Shown here: one piece after another, positions 48,101 through 55,894 of the stretch
How positions within the stretch are numbered: position 1 is the first letter of the stretch
Layout of the letters: each line of letters starts with the position of its first letter
Assembly (NCBI GenBank): GCA_963714795.1
Contig: CAVQPS010000009.1
Coordinates: 124,001 to 188,000, forward strand
DNA from: DATIXJ01 sp963714795
GTDB lineage: Bacteria > Bacteroidota > Ignavibacteria > UBA10030 > SZUA-254
DNA: 64,000 bases
Direction: 5' to 3'
Notes under the pieces: model-generated
What the model saw: only the letters and a program-made list of their open reading frames with translations
Databases searched by the model: none
Told to the model about the DNA's origin: nothing
Made by a program: the position numbers and the translations under genes

Positions 48101-51100
48101 CATGAACAAACATCTTCATTGTTTTGTAATTAAATAAATCGAGAGGGCGCACGTCGAAAAATTTGACTGCCTGCCGGGAAGAATCCATCCCGAGCCCGTT
48201 CAGCACCAATGACAACGATTGTTCGTTACCGGCAATAACCTGGCTCGGATCGGTACGGTCCAACTCCCGGACAATTCCCATTTGATTCCATTGTGCGGCA
48301 TAGTCGGGATTGTCTTCAATGTTCACCACCGATATTTTCATCAGAGTATCATTGGGGATTTGTTGGATCCATTGATTGCCGATAATATCCATTTCAGCAA
48401 TACGAATGCGGACAGGACTGGCAAATCCTGAAACCCATAAGCGAATATATTGAACATTCTGTAGTATTGACTGAATCGATTGATCCCCGGGCATCAAACG
48501 CGATGCTTGTAATAGCGGAATCTGATATTGATACCATCCGCCTTGGCCGCCGATATGAAGAGGGTTGTTCAGCGTATCCAATCTCAGATCATATTCTGCA
48601 TACTCATCGACGGCATCCAGCACTCCGTTTGCGTTGAGGTCTTCCGTGTTCGGCATCAGTCCCGCCGGGTCCGGTTTGTTATTTTCCGTCCCGTTGAAAT
48701 TCACCAAATTCGATCCGTCGCCATACGGCTGGTAATCATCGCCGGAAGGATCGTTTCTATTGACATCGGGATCGCCGTTGTTCGCATCAAGAAAAGACCG
48801 AAATGTCGTCTGTTCCTGCGCGTCGTTCATCATATCCAGACCAACATCCTCACCATCATTCAAAACGCCGTTCGGGGGACCGTTGACGAGATCTTCAGAG
48901 TATAATGTATTTTGTGGAAACGGAATCACCGCTTCACTCACTCTGCCGAGATCGATATAGAGTCTTCCCGATGCAAGATCCGTGTTGTCGGTCGGCTCCG
49001 CTTTTATCCATAACTGAATGGCGGTAATATTTTGATCGAGAAGAGCGCCCGCACTGGCGCCGATATAGCGCATGATACCGTTCCAATTTTTCTTTCGTAA
49101 CATCGGATCATCATATTTACCGGTATTGGCACTGATTTTTTGCCGGTGCAGTGTCGCATCCAGATTCGGTGAGTAGTTATAGACGCCGCGATGGTTTGGA
49201 TCGTAGTCGAGATTCAACACCGTGACCTGATTTTGTCCGGCCCGGGTTTGACGGAGCGGCCAGATGTCTTGTGTCGTAACATTCGTGGGAAGAACATTGT
49301 ACCAGCTCATCCTTGCTTTCGTCCAGTTGCGCGACGAATCGGCCAACGGTTCGGGAAGTGTCGTATCGATCGGCGCACTGGCGGGCGTCCAGCCGACGTA
49401 GGTAACCGGCAACGGTATCGAACGGAGCGCTCCCTCAAAATCATCGACATAAGCAACGCTCTGATTTTGGTCACCCGGAATCGAGCTCGTCATGGTATTG
49501 GCATTCGGCATCATGTATGCCGCTTCGCCGTTAATTTTCACCGAAGACATTTCTTTCGATTTCACGTTGGGCAACAAATCGATAACGTCCGTCAAGAAAG
49601 GCAAGTTAAAACCGGTCGATAAATCGGTACCCATAATCGTATTGTTCGTCGGCTCTTCATCCAAACGTACTTTGGTGCTGAGTGTTGCCTGATTCAGGTT
49701 CATGATCGTAAAGCCGAGATTGGTATTGGGGAAAAGATTCAATTCGGCACGCGCACCCGATAATGTTTTGGATGCTATTTCAAAGAGATCGTTCTGTTCG
49801 TATTTGACCTGAACATTAGCACCGGGCACGAGAGCGGCCGGATTTCGAATCACAACTTCCCCAACGATGTAATCGACGGTATAATCAACATTGGGAGTCA
49901 TCGGTACGCCGTTAAACAATACCTGAACGCTTCCTTCGACGATATTGAATCCCAATTCAAACCGGCTGGACTGCGCTCCGGATGCCGTGACATTCAGATA
50001 ATAAACATTTTGAATAGAGGATGTTGCCCCGGCCACGGTCGTATCATAGATATCACTGAACAACAGCGAATCCGGAAATTGCGGTGGCGGGTTCTGGGCT
50101 GCAAAAAAATTGAGGAACCCCTGATCGAAGGGGCGCAATGTCGGAAAGATAATTTCTCCGTTCGAAACATCGATGGTCGATCCCGGAATGAAATCGAACT
50201 GGTTATCCGGATTGGGCTGGTTATTTGCATCGTACCGATCCAGACCCAGGACATTCAACAAAGCATGCCCGAGAATATTGTTGACATCGGCGCTGCCGCT
50301 TACTCTCCGGTAAATATCCAGCTTGAATCCGTCTTTCTTCACATTGGTAATACCGAGAGGATAGAAATTCTTCAACATCAGATCCCATGCCGGGTGATAA
50401 CTCGGATTGGTCCAAAGATATTTCGGTTTGACAAGTTTCAGAATCAACGTATCGGAGGGTGTACTCCCCGAAACCGACAAAAGCCCACCCCATGCCCTCG
50501 TATTTCCATTTTGACCGTTAATAGTATACGAAACAGCAATCACCTGATCATCAGTATATCCGGCAACCAAATTGATGTAACCGCCATATTGGTCGTAGGT
50601 ATAATCCTTTCCCGGTGTGAGACGGAGAAAAATACCCGCTTCATATCTTCCCGTTTGTGTTGCCGCCGCTCCCGAAGGAAGCTGTCCATATTGATATGTA
50701 CTTCCCGGAGCAACCGGTCCAAGATCGATATATGCCTTGGCATTGAGTGTATTACCATTCACCAGTTGTTGCGTTGTTGTCGTGCTGATATACACATTCA
50801 TTTGAATGATCTGCGTTTCCTGCATCTGTTGTGTCAGGACGGGAGTAATCGTCTGGTGCAGAGCATTGAAATAGCTTTGGTAAAGTGTGTCGACAAAGAA
50901 ATGCTTGGTGCTGTAATTTTGGGGATAGACCTGAAACGTACTTGATTGGGCGCCGCCGGAAACATTAAATTCTTTTGTCTGACCTTTCTTTTGAGAAACG
51001 AGCGTCGTCAGCGATAACGGACCCATCTGCATTTTGGCTTTGATGCCGAACAGCGCTTGTCCGCCGCCGATGAGTGACGGTGTCTGAAGAGATACGTTTC

Positions 51101-51989
51101 CGGCTTCAACGCTCTGTATAATTTCATCGTCATAGCCGGTATATTTAATCTTGAGCTGGTTTTCGTAATCGAACGTTCGCGTTGTATTCCAATCGGCGAG
51201 AATATTTAATTTGTCTCCGATGGTGCCGTTGACCGTTACCTGTACATCCTGTTTGAAATTGGGTTCCGTGGTCGAACGATCGAGTGAAGAAATTGTCGAC
51301 TGGTCGGAAGACTGGCTCCGGAAGGCACCTTGAATATCAACGCCGCCGGAGACCCGGATATTGACTGTTTTTCCGCCGAAGATGTCGAACAATGGATTTG
51401 CAGGAACCGGAATCGAAATATTCGTAAACGAACCGAGGATACCGCCTAATTCATCTCTGTTCTGTCTCATGGTATAGGAATGAACCATCGCGCGCCAATT
51501 ATTTTTCAACTCTTCATGGTACCGCTGATGGATATAATCATCGAGCGGAACGCTCAAAGGAACTTTCACGTTAACGTCATTCACGCGTTCGTGAACGTTG
51601 ACGGACTGTCCGCTCGAATCAAGTTCAACCTCACGCTTGTATACATCAGCAGGAGGGTGAAGATATAACGCATATTTCGGTGTCGGAAAAAGTTCGACGG
51701 TAGGAACATCGTGACGGGCATGAACAAATTCTTTTATCCGCGCGGTTGAGTCGAGATAGACAACCCAGTGAGCGGATGTATCGAGTTTGATGGTATCGCT
51801 GAGAGCAGAGCGGCTGGTATCCTTCGGCGATGTTTTGGAAAACCCTAACGAATCTTTGCCAAGCCGTTGCTGCACGCGTTGCAAGCTATCGAGTCGCGCC
51901 AGCGAATCAGCAGGAACAATACCGATCTGGGAAAAAGAAATAGCAGAAAAGAGAAGAATCGATGCGACAAGAATACCGCACCGGATCAA
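45111..51989 (-). CDS. sprA: SprA/Sov: type IX secretion translocon barrel
   Basis: The outer-membrane translocon of the type IX system, an enormous beta barrel through which cargo with Por sorting domains leaves the periplasm. I place the start at TTG 51989: GGGAGG lies eight bases upstream, the signal peptide MIRCGILVASILLFSAISFS follows at once, and a -10 box at 52034-52039 overlaps the alternative TTG at 52034. Length 2292 residues, as usual for SprA. Repeated strand-turn segments include the conserved VQVTVNGTIGDKLNILADWNT and ISIGVTNTG regions, and the last strand ends VHISI. The gene is entirely intact over 6.9 kb. porX follows after 90 bases. Confidence 0.93.
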   Translation of the reverse strand: MIRCGILVASILLFSAISFSQIGIVPADSLARLDSLQRVQQRLGKDSLGFSKTSPKDTSRSALSDTIKLDTSAHWVVYLDSTARIKEFVHARHDVPTVELFPTPKYALYLHPPADVYKREVELDSSGQSVNVHERVNDVNVKVPLSVPLDDYIHQRYHEELKNNWRAMVHSYTMRQNRDELGGILGSFTNISIPVPANPLFDIFGGKTVNIRVSGGVDIQGAFRSQSSDQSTISSLDRSTTEPNFKQDVQVTVNGTIGDKLNILADWNTTRTFDYENQLKIKYTGYDDEIIQSVEAGNVSLQTPSLIGGGQALFGIKAKMQMGPLSLTTLVSQKKGQTKEFNVSGGAQSSTFQVYPQNYSTKHFFVDTLYQSYFNALHQTITPVLTQQMQETQIIQMNVYISTTTTQQLVNGNTLNAKAYIDLGPVAPGSTYQYGQLPSGAAATQTGRYEAGIFLRLTPGKDYTYDQYGGYINLVAGYTDDQVIAVSYTINGQNGNTRAWGGLLSVSGSTPSDTLILKLVKPKYLWTNPSYHPAWDLMLKNFYPLGITNVKKDGFKLDIYRRVSGSADVNNILGHALLNVLGLDRYDANNQPNPDNQFDFIPGSTIDVSNGEIIFPTLRPFDQGFLNFFAAQNPPPQFPDSLLFSDIYDTTVAGATSSIQNVYYLNVTASGAQSSRFELGFNIVEGSVQVLFNGVPMTPNVDYTVDYIVGEVVIRNPAALVPGANVQVKYEQNDLFEIASKTLSGARAELNLFPNTNLGFTIMNLNQATLSTKVRLDEEPTNNTIMGTDLSTGFNLPFLTDVIDLLPNVKSKEMSSVKINGEAAYMMPNANTMTSSIPGDQNQSVAYVDDFEGALRSIPLPVTYVGWTPASAPIDTTLPEPLADSSRNWTKARMSWYNVLPTNVTTQDIWPLRQTRAGQNQVTVLNLDYDPNHRGVYNYSPNLDATLHRQKISANTGKYDDPMLRKKNWNGIMRYIGASAGALLDQNITAIQLWIKAEPTDNTDLASGRLYIDLGRVSEAVIPFPQNTLYSEDLVNGPPNGVLNDGEDVGLDMMNDAQEQTTFRSFLDANNGDPDVNRNDPSGDDYQPYGDGSNLVNFNGTENNKPDPAGLMPNTEDLNANGVLDAVDEYAEYDLRLDTLNNPLHIGGQGGWYQYQIPLLQASRLMPGDQSIQSILQNVQYIRLWVSGFASPVRIRIAEMDIIGNQWIQQIPNDTLMKISVVNIEDNPDYAAQWNQMGIVRELDRTDPSQVIAGNEQSLSLVLNGLGMDSSRQAVKFFDVRPLDLFNYKTMKMFVHGDPTMTYISPNVHDAELFMRFGTDSLNYYEYREPIHQGWDVAMNNIAIDFSQVTAMKSSRDSANQYVTRPVANGPPGSTYAVMGNPDLRAVRQISIGVTNTGKSTGLYGQVWVNELRLVGVDNSNGLAYHFDTQIKLADFGSVAMNYSNTDPYFHALDQRFGSYASNINWSINTSASLDKFFPPEWQGTSIPVAYSHSEQIVKPKYMPNSDIVVTEAAALASDRVAKDSGATAKQIAAAADSVVTQSQTLHVQNSYSLSNFRIAFPTQVWYIRDTFSKLTYSFTYNNERDRDPTIAERYSWAWNLGINYSVSLPADYYVQPFSNLFRGVFLLDDFKDWKLYFSPIQNFSGRAGGQRSRTYQLSQGVGIDPQDSRNFTAQKSIGFGWKLTEGGLLNLSGDYGLSISRNLLPLDDDSLRGRSFSQLVKNLFFGGQDGSYSQRVSLNMKPKILNIFDIPKYLDVNGPSYAVNYNWQNTFQNGDLGKSAGWDNNITMGFAFRLKSLIDPLFESNDVPSTQQPNIPPPPKRLTDSTGKILPDTTQGSKKSAGRGLADLLPQLKSLARVLIKIPFLDYENINISFTQTNRAGNAGVLGATGFQNFWGRSPFEGSLDQNGPSRLYQLGLISDPSGTLKFSPSSSFPFLGWTTIPGRRAPNGLFADQFGESNNLSLRTTRPLWTGASLEINWKVGWQFSKTTSVQTDSLGNPTSGEPQTTGSIERSFLSLPPVLFFKVFKSNLEDVGKKFDEARLNLPDAQVNAALAQSFEQGLEALPILDIFGQYMPRANWSLRWDGIEKVLGISGVVDHLSLEHSYSSSFRRDYQTYPGNGEQTNTEQVSYAFSPLAGITASFKDFLKGTMSGTFRYNTSTNYDLNLAALPANIVETISQEISLSLTYSRKGFSFPLFGLNLSNDVDFTFTFSLTKNARTEYDPTLLSSNQDGSPLDGSTQTNMEPQIRYVLSTRVTASIYYKYSKTAPDASGSLIYGTTSNEAGVNVHISI

Positions 51990-52003
51990 ACTCGCGGTCC
52001 TCC
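51982..52003 (-). promoter_or_regulatory. Ribosome binding site deciding the sprA start
   Basis: On the minus strand GGGAGG is followed by ACCGCGAG and TTG (51989-51987). The match to the anti-Shine-Dalgarno sequence and the 8-base spacing favour this TTG over the one 45 bases upstream, which has no such site. Confidence 0.6.
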
Positions 52004-52033
52004 CGCTAAAAAAGTATGCGAGAAACAAAGGCA

Positions 52034-52039
52034 ATTATA
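52034..52039 (-). promoter_or_regulatory. -10 box of the sprA promoter
   Basis: A perfect TATAAT on the minus strand, 44 bases before the preferred sprA start. The -35 region at 17-base spacing (GATATT) is weak, so an activator may be needed. The predicted transcript would start near 52027, downstream of the first candidate TTG. Confidence 0.45.
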
Positions 52040-52359
52040 TACCGATCTTGTTATGAAATATCTCTTGCAACAGTTGCACGACTGCAAAAGCTACCGAATG
52101 AATATCAATTATTCTGTCGCAAAATTACTACCAAGAACCGATATCAATTGCTCCTTTCAACCAAACAACAATTTTCGTTTACGAAATATCCGCAACAAAA
52201 AAGACTTTACTATAAAAATGTATGAAAAATGGATTTGAATTGCAAGCATTTGATGATTTTGAACAAAATGAAATCGCTTAAAAGATACGAAAACCACCAC
52301 TTTTGTTTTTTATCTATTCAATTTACTGTTTTTTTGATTCCTATCACGCGAAAACCGGC

Positions 52360-52388
52360 TTGTAAAATACTCCATTTCACGCTATATT
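52360..52388 (+). promoter_or_regulatory. Promoter directly before the first LptF/G gene
   Basis: TTGTAA (52360-52365), 17-base spacer, TATATT (52383-52388). The predicted transcription start (about 52395) coincides with the ATG at 52396, so the message would be leaderless or nearly so. Confidence 0.5.
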
Positions 52389-52395
52389 ATTTGCA

Positions 52396-53781
52396 ATGAA
52401 GCTTACTTGGCATATCCTTCGCACGCATATCGGACCGTTCTTTTTCGCATTCATCACGCTGATGTTCATTTTCCTTTTACAATTTTTGATGAGGGCGGTC
52501 GATCAGCTCGTCGGGAAAGGGTTAAGCGCATGGATTATCGTTGAACTGCTGGCATTGAGTCTTTCCTGGATGGTCGTTCTTGCGGTGCCCATGGCGGTCC
52601 TGGTCGCGACATTAATGGCATTCGGAAAACTTTCTTCCCAGCATGAGATCACCGCAATGAAAGCAAGCGGCGTCAGTTTGTACCGGATGATGCTGCCGGT
52701 AGTCATCGCCTCTCTCGCGGTAACGTACCTCGTCCTCTTATTTAATAACGATGTCCTTCCCGAAGCAAATCATCGGTTCAAAGTTCTCATGATCGATATC
52801 CGGCGCATCAAGCCGACGCTGACGATCATGCCCGGACTTTTTTCGCAGGACATCCAGGGATACAGCATCATCACACGGAAAACATTCGAAAACTCCAACG
52901 ACCTTGAGGGTGTTACCATTTACGATTACACCGACCCGACCACGAACGTTGTCGTGACGGCACAGCGTGGAAAAGTTTCTTTCACTCCCGATTACCGTAA
53001 ACTCATCATGGACCTGTATGATGGAGAAATTCATCAGGTGGCGATTCATGATATGCAGACATACCGCCGGATGAAATACACGCGCCACCGGATCATCATG
53101 AACACGGAAGGATTCGACTTCGAGCGATCGGGAGATAACGAAATCGACCGCGGAAGCCGCGAGCTCAGCGCTCAGGCGATGGAAGATAGCGTCGCTCTCC
53201 TTACCTCGCTCAACAATCAGGCACTGAAAACAATTTTCCGGCAGACACCTCCGTCACAACCGGGGATCCTGCTCGATCCGCGAACATTGGGAACCCGGAC
53301 ATTCCAATCCGGTACACGGTTACGTGCGATCATGATGGCGCTGAATTCCGTTCGCAGCATGGAGACCACCATCAACAATCAGCTTTCGTTCATCGATTAT
53401 AATCAGCACCGGATCAACGAGTATCTTGTCGAGATCAATAAAAAATATTCGATACCTGCCGCGTGCCTCGTCTTTGTGTTCATCGGGGCGCCGCTGGGAA
53501 TTGTCGCACGACGCGGAACATTCGGTGTGGCAGCATCGTTCAGTCTCGGATTTTTCGTTCTCTATTGGGCCGCGCTCATCGGCGGTGAAAAGCTTGCCCT
53601 CCGCGAATATATCAGCCCGTGGGTCGGCATGTGGATGGCAAACATCGCGCTCAGCCTCCTGGGCGTGTATCTCACCCTGCGGATGGGACGCGAAACCCCG
53701 TCCATTAACTGGGCACTGCTGCGCCGTCTCGTTCCGAAAGCATGGCGCTCACCCGATCACTATCTTCCCGACGCCGAATAA
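52396..53781 (+). CDS. LptF/LptG-family lipopolysaccharide export permease, first copy
   Basis: 461 residues: three N-terminal membrane helices (about 10-35, 55-75, 95-120), a large periplasmic jellyroll-like domain, and three C-terminal helices, the YjgP/YjgQ layout. FGKLSSQHEITAMKASGVSLYRMM after the second helix is the conserved LptF/G cytoplasmic coupling segment that meets the LptB ATPase, and FIGAPLGIVARRG opens the last helices. Together with the next gene it forms the LptFG heterodimer that lifts lipopolysaccharide from the inner membrane. lptB, lptC, lptA and lptD are elsewhere. Longer than the E. coli proteins by about 100 residues, in the periplasmic part. Confidence 0.9.
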   Translation: MKLTWHILRTHIGPFFFAFITLMFIFLLQFLMRAVDQLVGKGLSAWIIVELLALSLSWMVVLAVPMAVLVATLMAFGKLSSQHEITAMKASGVSLYRMMLPVVIASLAVTYLVLLFNNDVLPEANHRFKVLMIDIRRIKPTLTIMPGLFSQDIQGYSIITRKTFENSNDLEGVTIYDYTDPTTNVVVTAQRGKVSFTPDYRKLIMDLYDGEIHQVAIHDMQTYRRMKYTRHRIIMNTEGFDFERSGDNEIDRGSRELSAQAMEDSVALLTSLNNQALKTIFRQTPPSQPGILLDPRTLGTRTFQSGTRLRAIMMALNSVRSMETTINNQLSFIDYNQHRINEYLVEINKKYSIPAACLVFVFIGAPLGIVARRGTFGVAASFSLGFFVLYWAALIGGEKLALREYISPWVGMWMANIALSLLGVYLTLRMGRETPSINWALLRRLVPKAWRSPDHYLPDAE

Positions 53782-53785
53782 GAGT

Positions 53786-54871
53786 ATGTCAAAAATCGAT
53801 CGCTACGTTCTCCGGCAATTTATTGTAACAATGGCGTTTTCTCTTGTTGCATTCACCATTATTTTTGTGGCAATCAACATGATGGACAACCTTGATGATT
53901 TTCTTGATCATCACGCCTCCGTCGGAATGATCGCTATGTATTACCTCTACTATACGCCGGAAATTATCAAGCTGATGATTCCCATGGCGATGTTGTTATC
54001 CGCTCTGTTTACCACCGGGCGGTTATCGACGTACAACGAATTAGGCGCTCTGAAATCCGGCGGCACGAGCCTCTACCGATTCATGGCACCCTTGTTGATT
54101 TTCGCATTCCTTATCAGTCTTGGGTCGATTTATTTTAACGGATGGGTTGTCCCTTTTGCCAACAAGAAGAAGTTGGAAATTGCCCGCCTCTATTTTCAAA
54201 AAGACATTGAATTTGTTTCGCACAACAATATTTACATTCAGGATTCCAAAACACGCATTCTTTCGATTGGATTGTTCGATGACCGGCGAAACATTGCCAT
54301 GCAGGTCAGCATTCAGGATTTTGATCCCGTTCACCCGACATTCCTCGTCGGCCGGTACGATGCCGATCAGATGCAATGGAACCCGGCGCTGAAAACATGG
54401 AAGCTTGTCAACGGAACCGAAAGACACTTCACGGAAAAAAATGAAACGGAAAGAAAATTTGAAACTCTGTCGATCGGCGCGCTCAGTTTTTCGCCGGATG
54501 ACATCCGGAAAAAAATGGAAAAACCGGAAGAAATGATGTATACGGATTTGAAACAATTCATCGATAATCAGCAGCGCTCCGGACATGAAGTTTCCCGGTG
54601 GCTTGTCGATTATTACGGCAAAATTGCATTTCCGTTTGCGAGCGTGATTGTCGTGCTGTTCGGCGTGTCATTTTCATCGGTTAAGCGGCGAAGCGGATTG
54701 GGGGTGGAATTTGCCATTGCGATCGGCATCTGTTTTCTCTACATCATTTTTTTACAGATCAGCCAGGCATTCGGTTATAACGGGGACATGAACCCTCTTC
54801 TGACCGCGTGGCTTGCCAATATCGTCTTTCTCGGGGCAGGACTTTACACTCTGTGGCTGGTGCCGAAGTAA
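53786..54871 (+). CDS. LptF/LptG-family lipopolysaccharide export permease, second copy
   Basis: 361 residues from ATG 53786, four bases behind the previous stop. The open frame extends far upstream within the first permease gene but is not coding there. It starts MSKIDRYVLRQFIVTMAFS, typical for the family, with the coupling segment TTGRLSTYNELGALKSGGTSLYRFM, a periplasmic domain (about 125-265), and C-terminal helices opening YYGKIAFPFASVIVVLFGVSFSS. It completes the LptFG pair. Its length matches LptG better than the first copy does. It ends tail-to-tail with the DUF5683-like gene. Confidence 0.9.
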   Translation: MSKIDRYVLRQFIVTMAFSLVAFTIIFVAINMMDNLDDFLDHHASVGMIAMYYLYYTPEIIKLMIPMAMLLSALFTTGRLSTYNELGALKSGGTSLYRFMAPLLIFAFLISLGSIYFNGWVVPFANKKKLEIARLYFQKDIEFVSHNNIYIQDSKTRILSIGLFDDRRNIAMQVSIQDFDPVHPTFLVGRYDADQMQWNPALKTWKLVNGTERHFTEKNETERKFETLSIGALSFSPDDIRKKMEKPEEMMYTDLKQFIDNQQRSGHEVSRWLVDYYGKIAFPFASVIVVLFGVSFSSVKRRSGLGVEFAIAIGICFLYIIFLQISQAFGYNGDMNPLLTAWLANIVFLGAGLYTLWLVPK

Positions 54872-54898
54872 CAAACGCTTGCCCCGCCTGTATCGAAA

Positions 54899-55879
54899 TC
54901 AAAAATCGTATTGAACGTTTGCCTGCGTTACAGGAACAAATCCTGCCGGCGTCGGTTCAAGGTTAATGTTGATGCTCGCATGAAGAGCGCTGTTGTATCG
55001 CGTTGCGCTCCAATATGCATCCAGAGCGCTGACGATATGATTAATCACGATCACGCTCGCGAATGTTGAAGCAATATCATAATAATCATTTGCCTGCGCA
55101 CGCATTGCGGCATAAATATAAAATCTCTGCGAGGTACTTTGAATCGGCAATCCGTTGTCAGGATTCGTCAGGGTTCCCGAATCGTCCCACCCTCTGCTGA
55201 ATTGATCATACTTTCCGATGAGTTCGTAATATTGCTGTTCGTTGTATGCCGGTAATTGATGGGAGTAACCGCTTTCGACGCCGCTGTTGGCAATATCCAC
55301 TTCCATACCATTCAGAGCATCCCAGCTGACATCACTGAACGGTGGAGGAACTGCATTGGGATTTTGCGGCGGACCAGCGGCACCGTAAATTTGTTGTGAA
55401 TAATAAGCGGCATTCTGGTTGTTTGGAGTATTACCGTTCGTCAGCGAGTTGAGATGATCCAGCGTCCAGTTCACATACCGCACGACACTGTAATGCTGAT
55501 TTGCATATGCCTTGAATAACACTTCCTGATCATCTCCTTTTTTTGCATAGGACAGATGAATTGCCCATGACGCTACTTCTGCGGCGACAAAAATTACACT
55601 TTTTGTATAATCGTTGGCATATGCCTGTCCGGCACCGGGAATTGCAAAAGACATGACACCGGCAAGCCATGGAGATTTTCCGCTCCGGACGCCACCACTC
55701 ACAGATGTAAAGTCATCAACGGCCATTTCATGCGGCTGGGTTATCATATCCGGTGTTATTTGCGCTCCAAAAAAATCAACCGTGGGATTACCGGTCAAAT
55801 ACATCGAGGGATTCTCCCCGCTCCGTGCGCTTGACACGAGAAGAACAGAAAAACCGAGAAGTGCAAAACAGAGTTTCAT
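54899..55879 (-). CDS. DUF5683-like membrane protein of unknown function
   Basis: 326 residues from ATG 55879, chosen because GGAAGG lies nine bases upstream. The ATG nine bases earlier would abut it. Signal peptide MKLCFALLGFSVLLVSS, then the motif SPWLAGVMSFAIPGAGQAYANDY, seen in DUF5683 proteins of FCB bacteria, a membrane helix, a hydrophilic middle of about 130 residues, and near the end a hydrophobic segment (IASTFASVIVINHIVSALDAYWSATRYN), also family-like. It begins 15 bases behind the peptidase-barrel gene and is probably co-transcribed with it. No enzymatic motif. Confidence 0.65.
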   Translation of the reverse strand: MKLCFALLGFSVLLVSSARSGENPSMYLTGNPTVDFFGAQITPDMITQPHEMAVDDFTSVSGGVRSGKSPWLAGVMSFAIPGAGQAYANDYTKSVIFVAAEVASWAIHLSYAKKGDDQEVLFKAYANQHYSVVRYVNWTLDHLNSLTNGNTPNNQNAAYYSQQIYGAAGPPQNPNAVPPPFSDVSWDALNGMEVDIANSGVESGYSHQLPAYNEQQYYELIGKYDQFSRGWDDSGTLTNPDNGLPIQSTSQRFYIYAAMRAQANDYYDIASTFASVIVINHIVSALDAYWSATRYNSALHASININLEPTPAGFVPVTQANVQYDF

Positions 55880-55894
55880 AAGAAACATCCTTCC

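Larger units (their letters stand above)
51990..52395. other. Divergent intergenic region between sprA and the LptF/G pair
   Basis: About 400 AT-rich bases. Apart from the sprA promoter and ribosome binding site at one end and the -35/-10 pair of the permease gene at the other, I see only T- and A-rich tracts and no small gene, RNA gene or strong hairpin. Confidence 0.65.

Noticed and set aside
53426..53785. Extended start for the second LptF/G gene
   Set aside because: The 120 extra codons overlap the first permease gene in another frame and are rich in Arg/Ser without pattern; ATG 53786 gives the family start.
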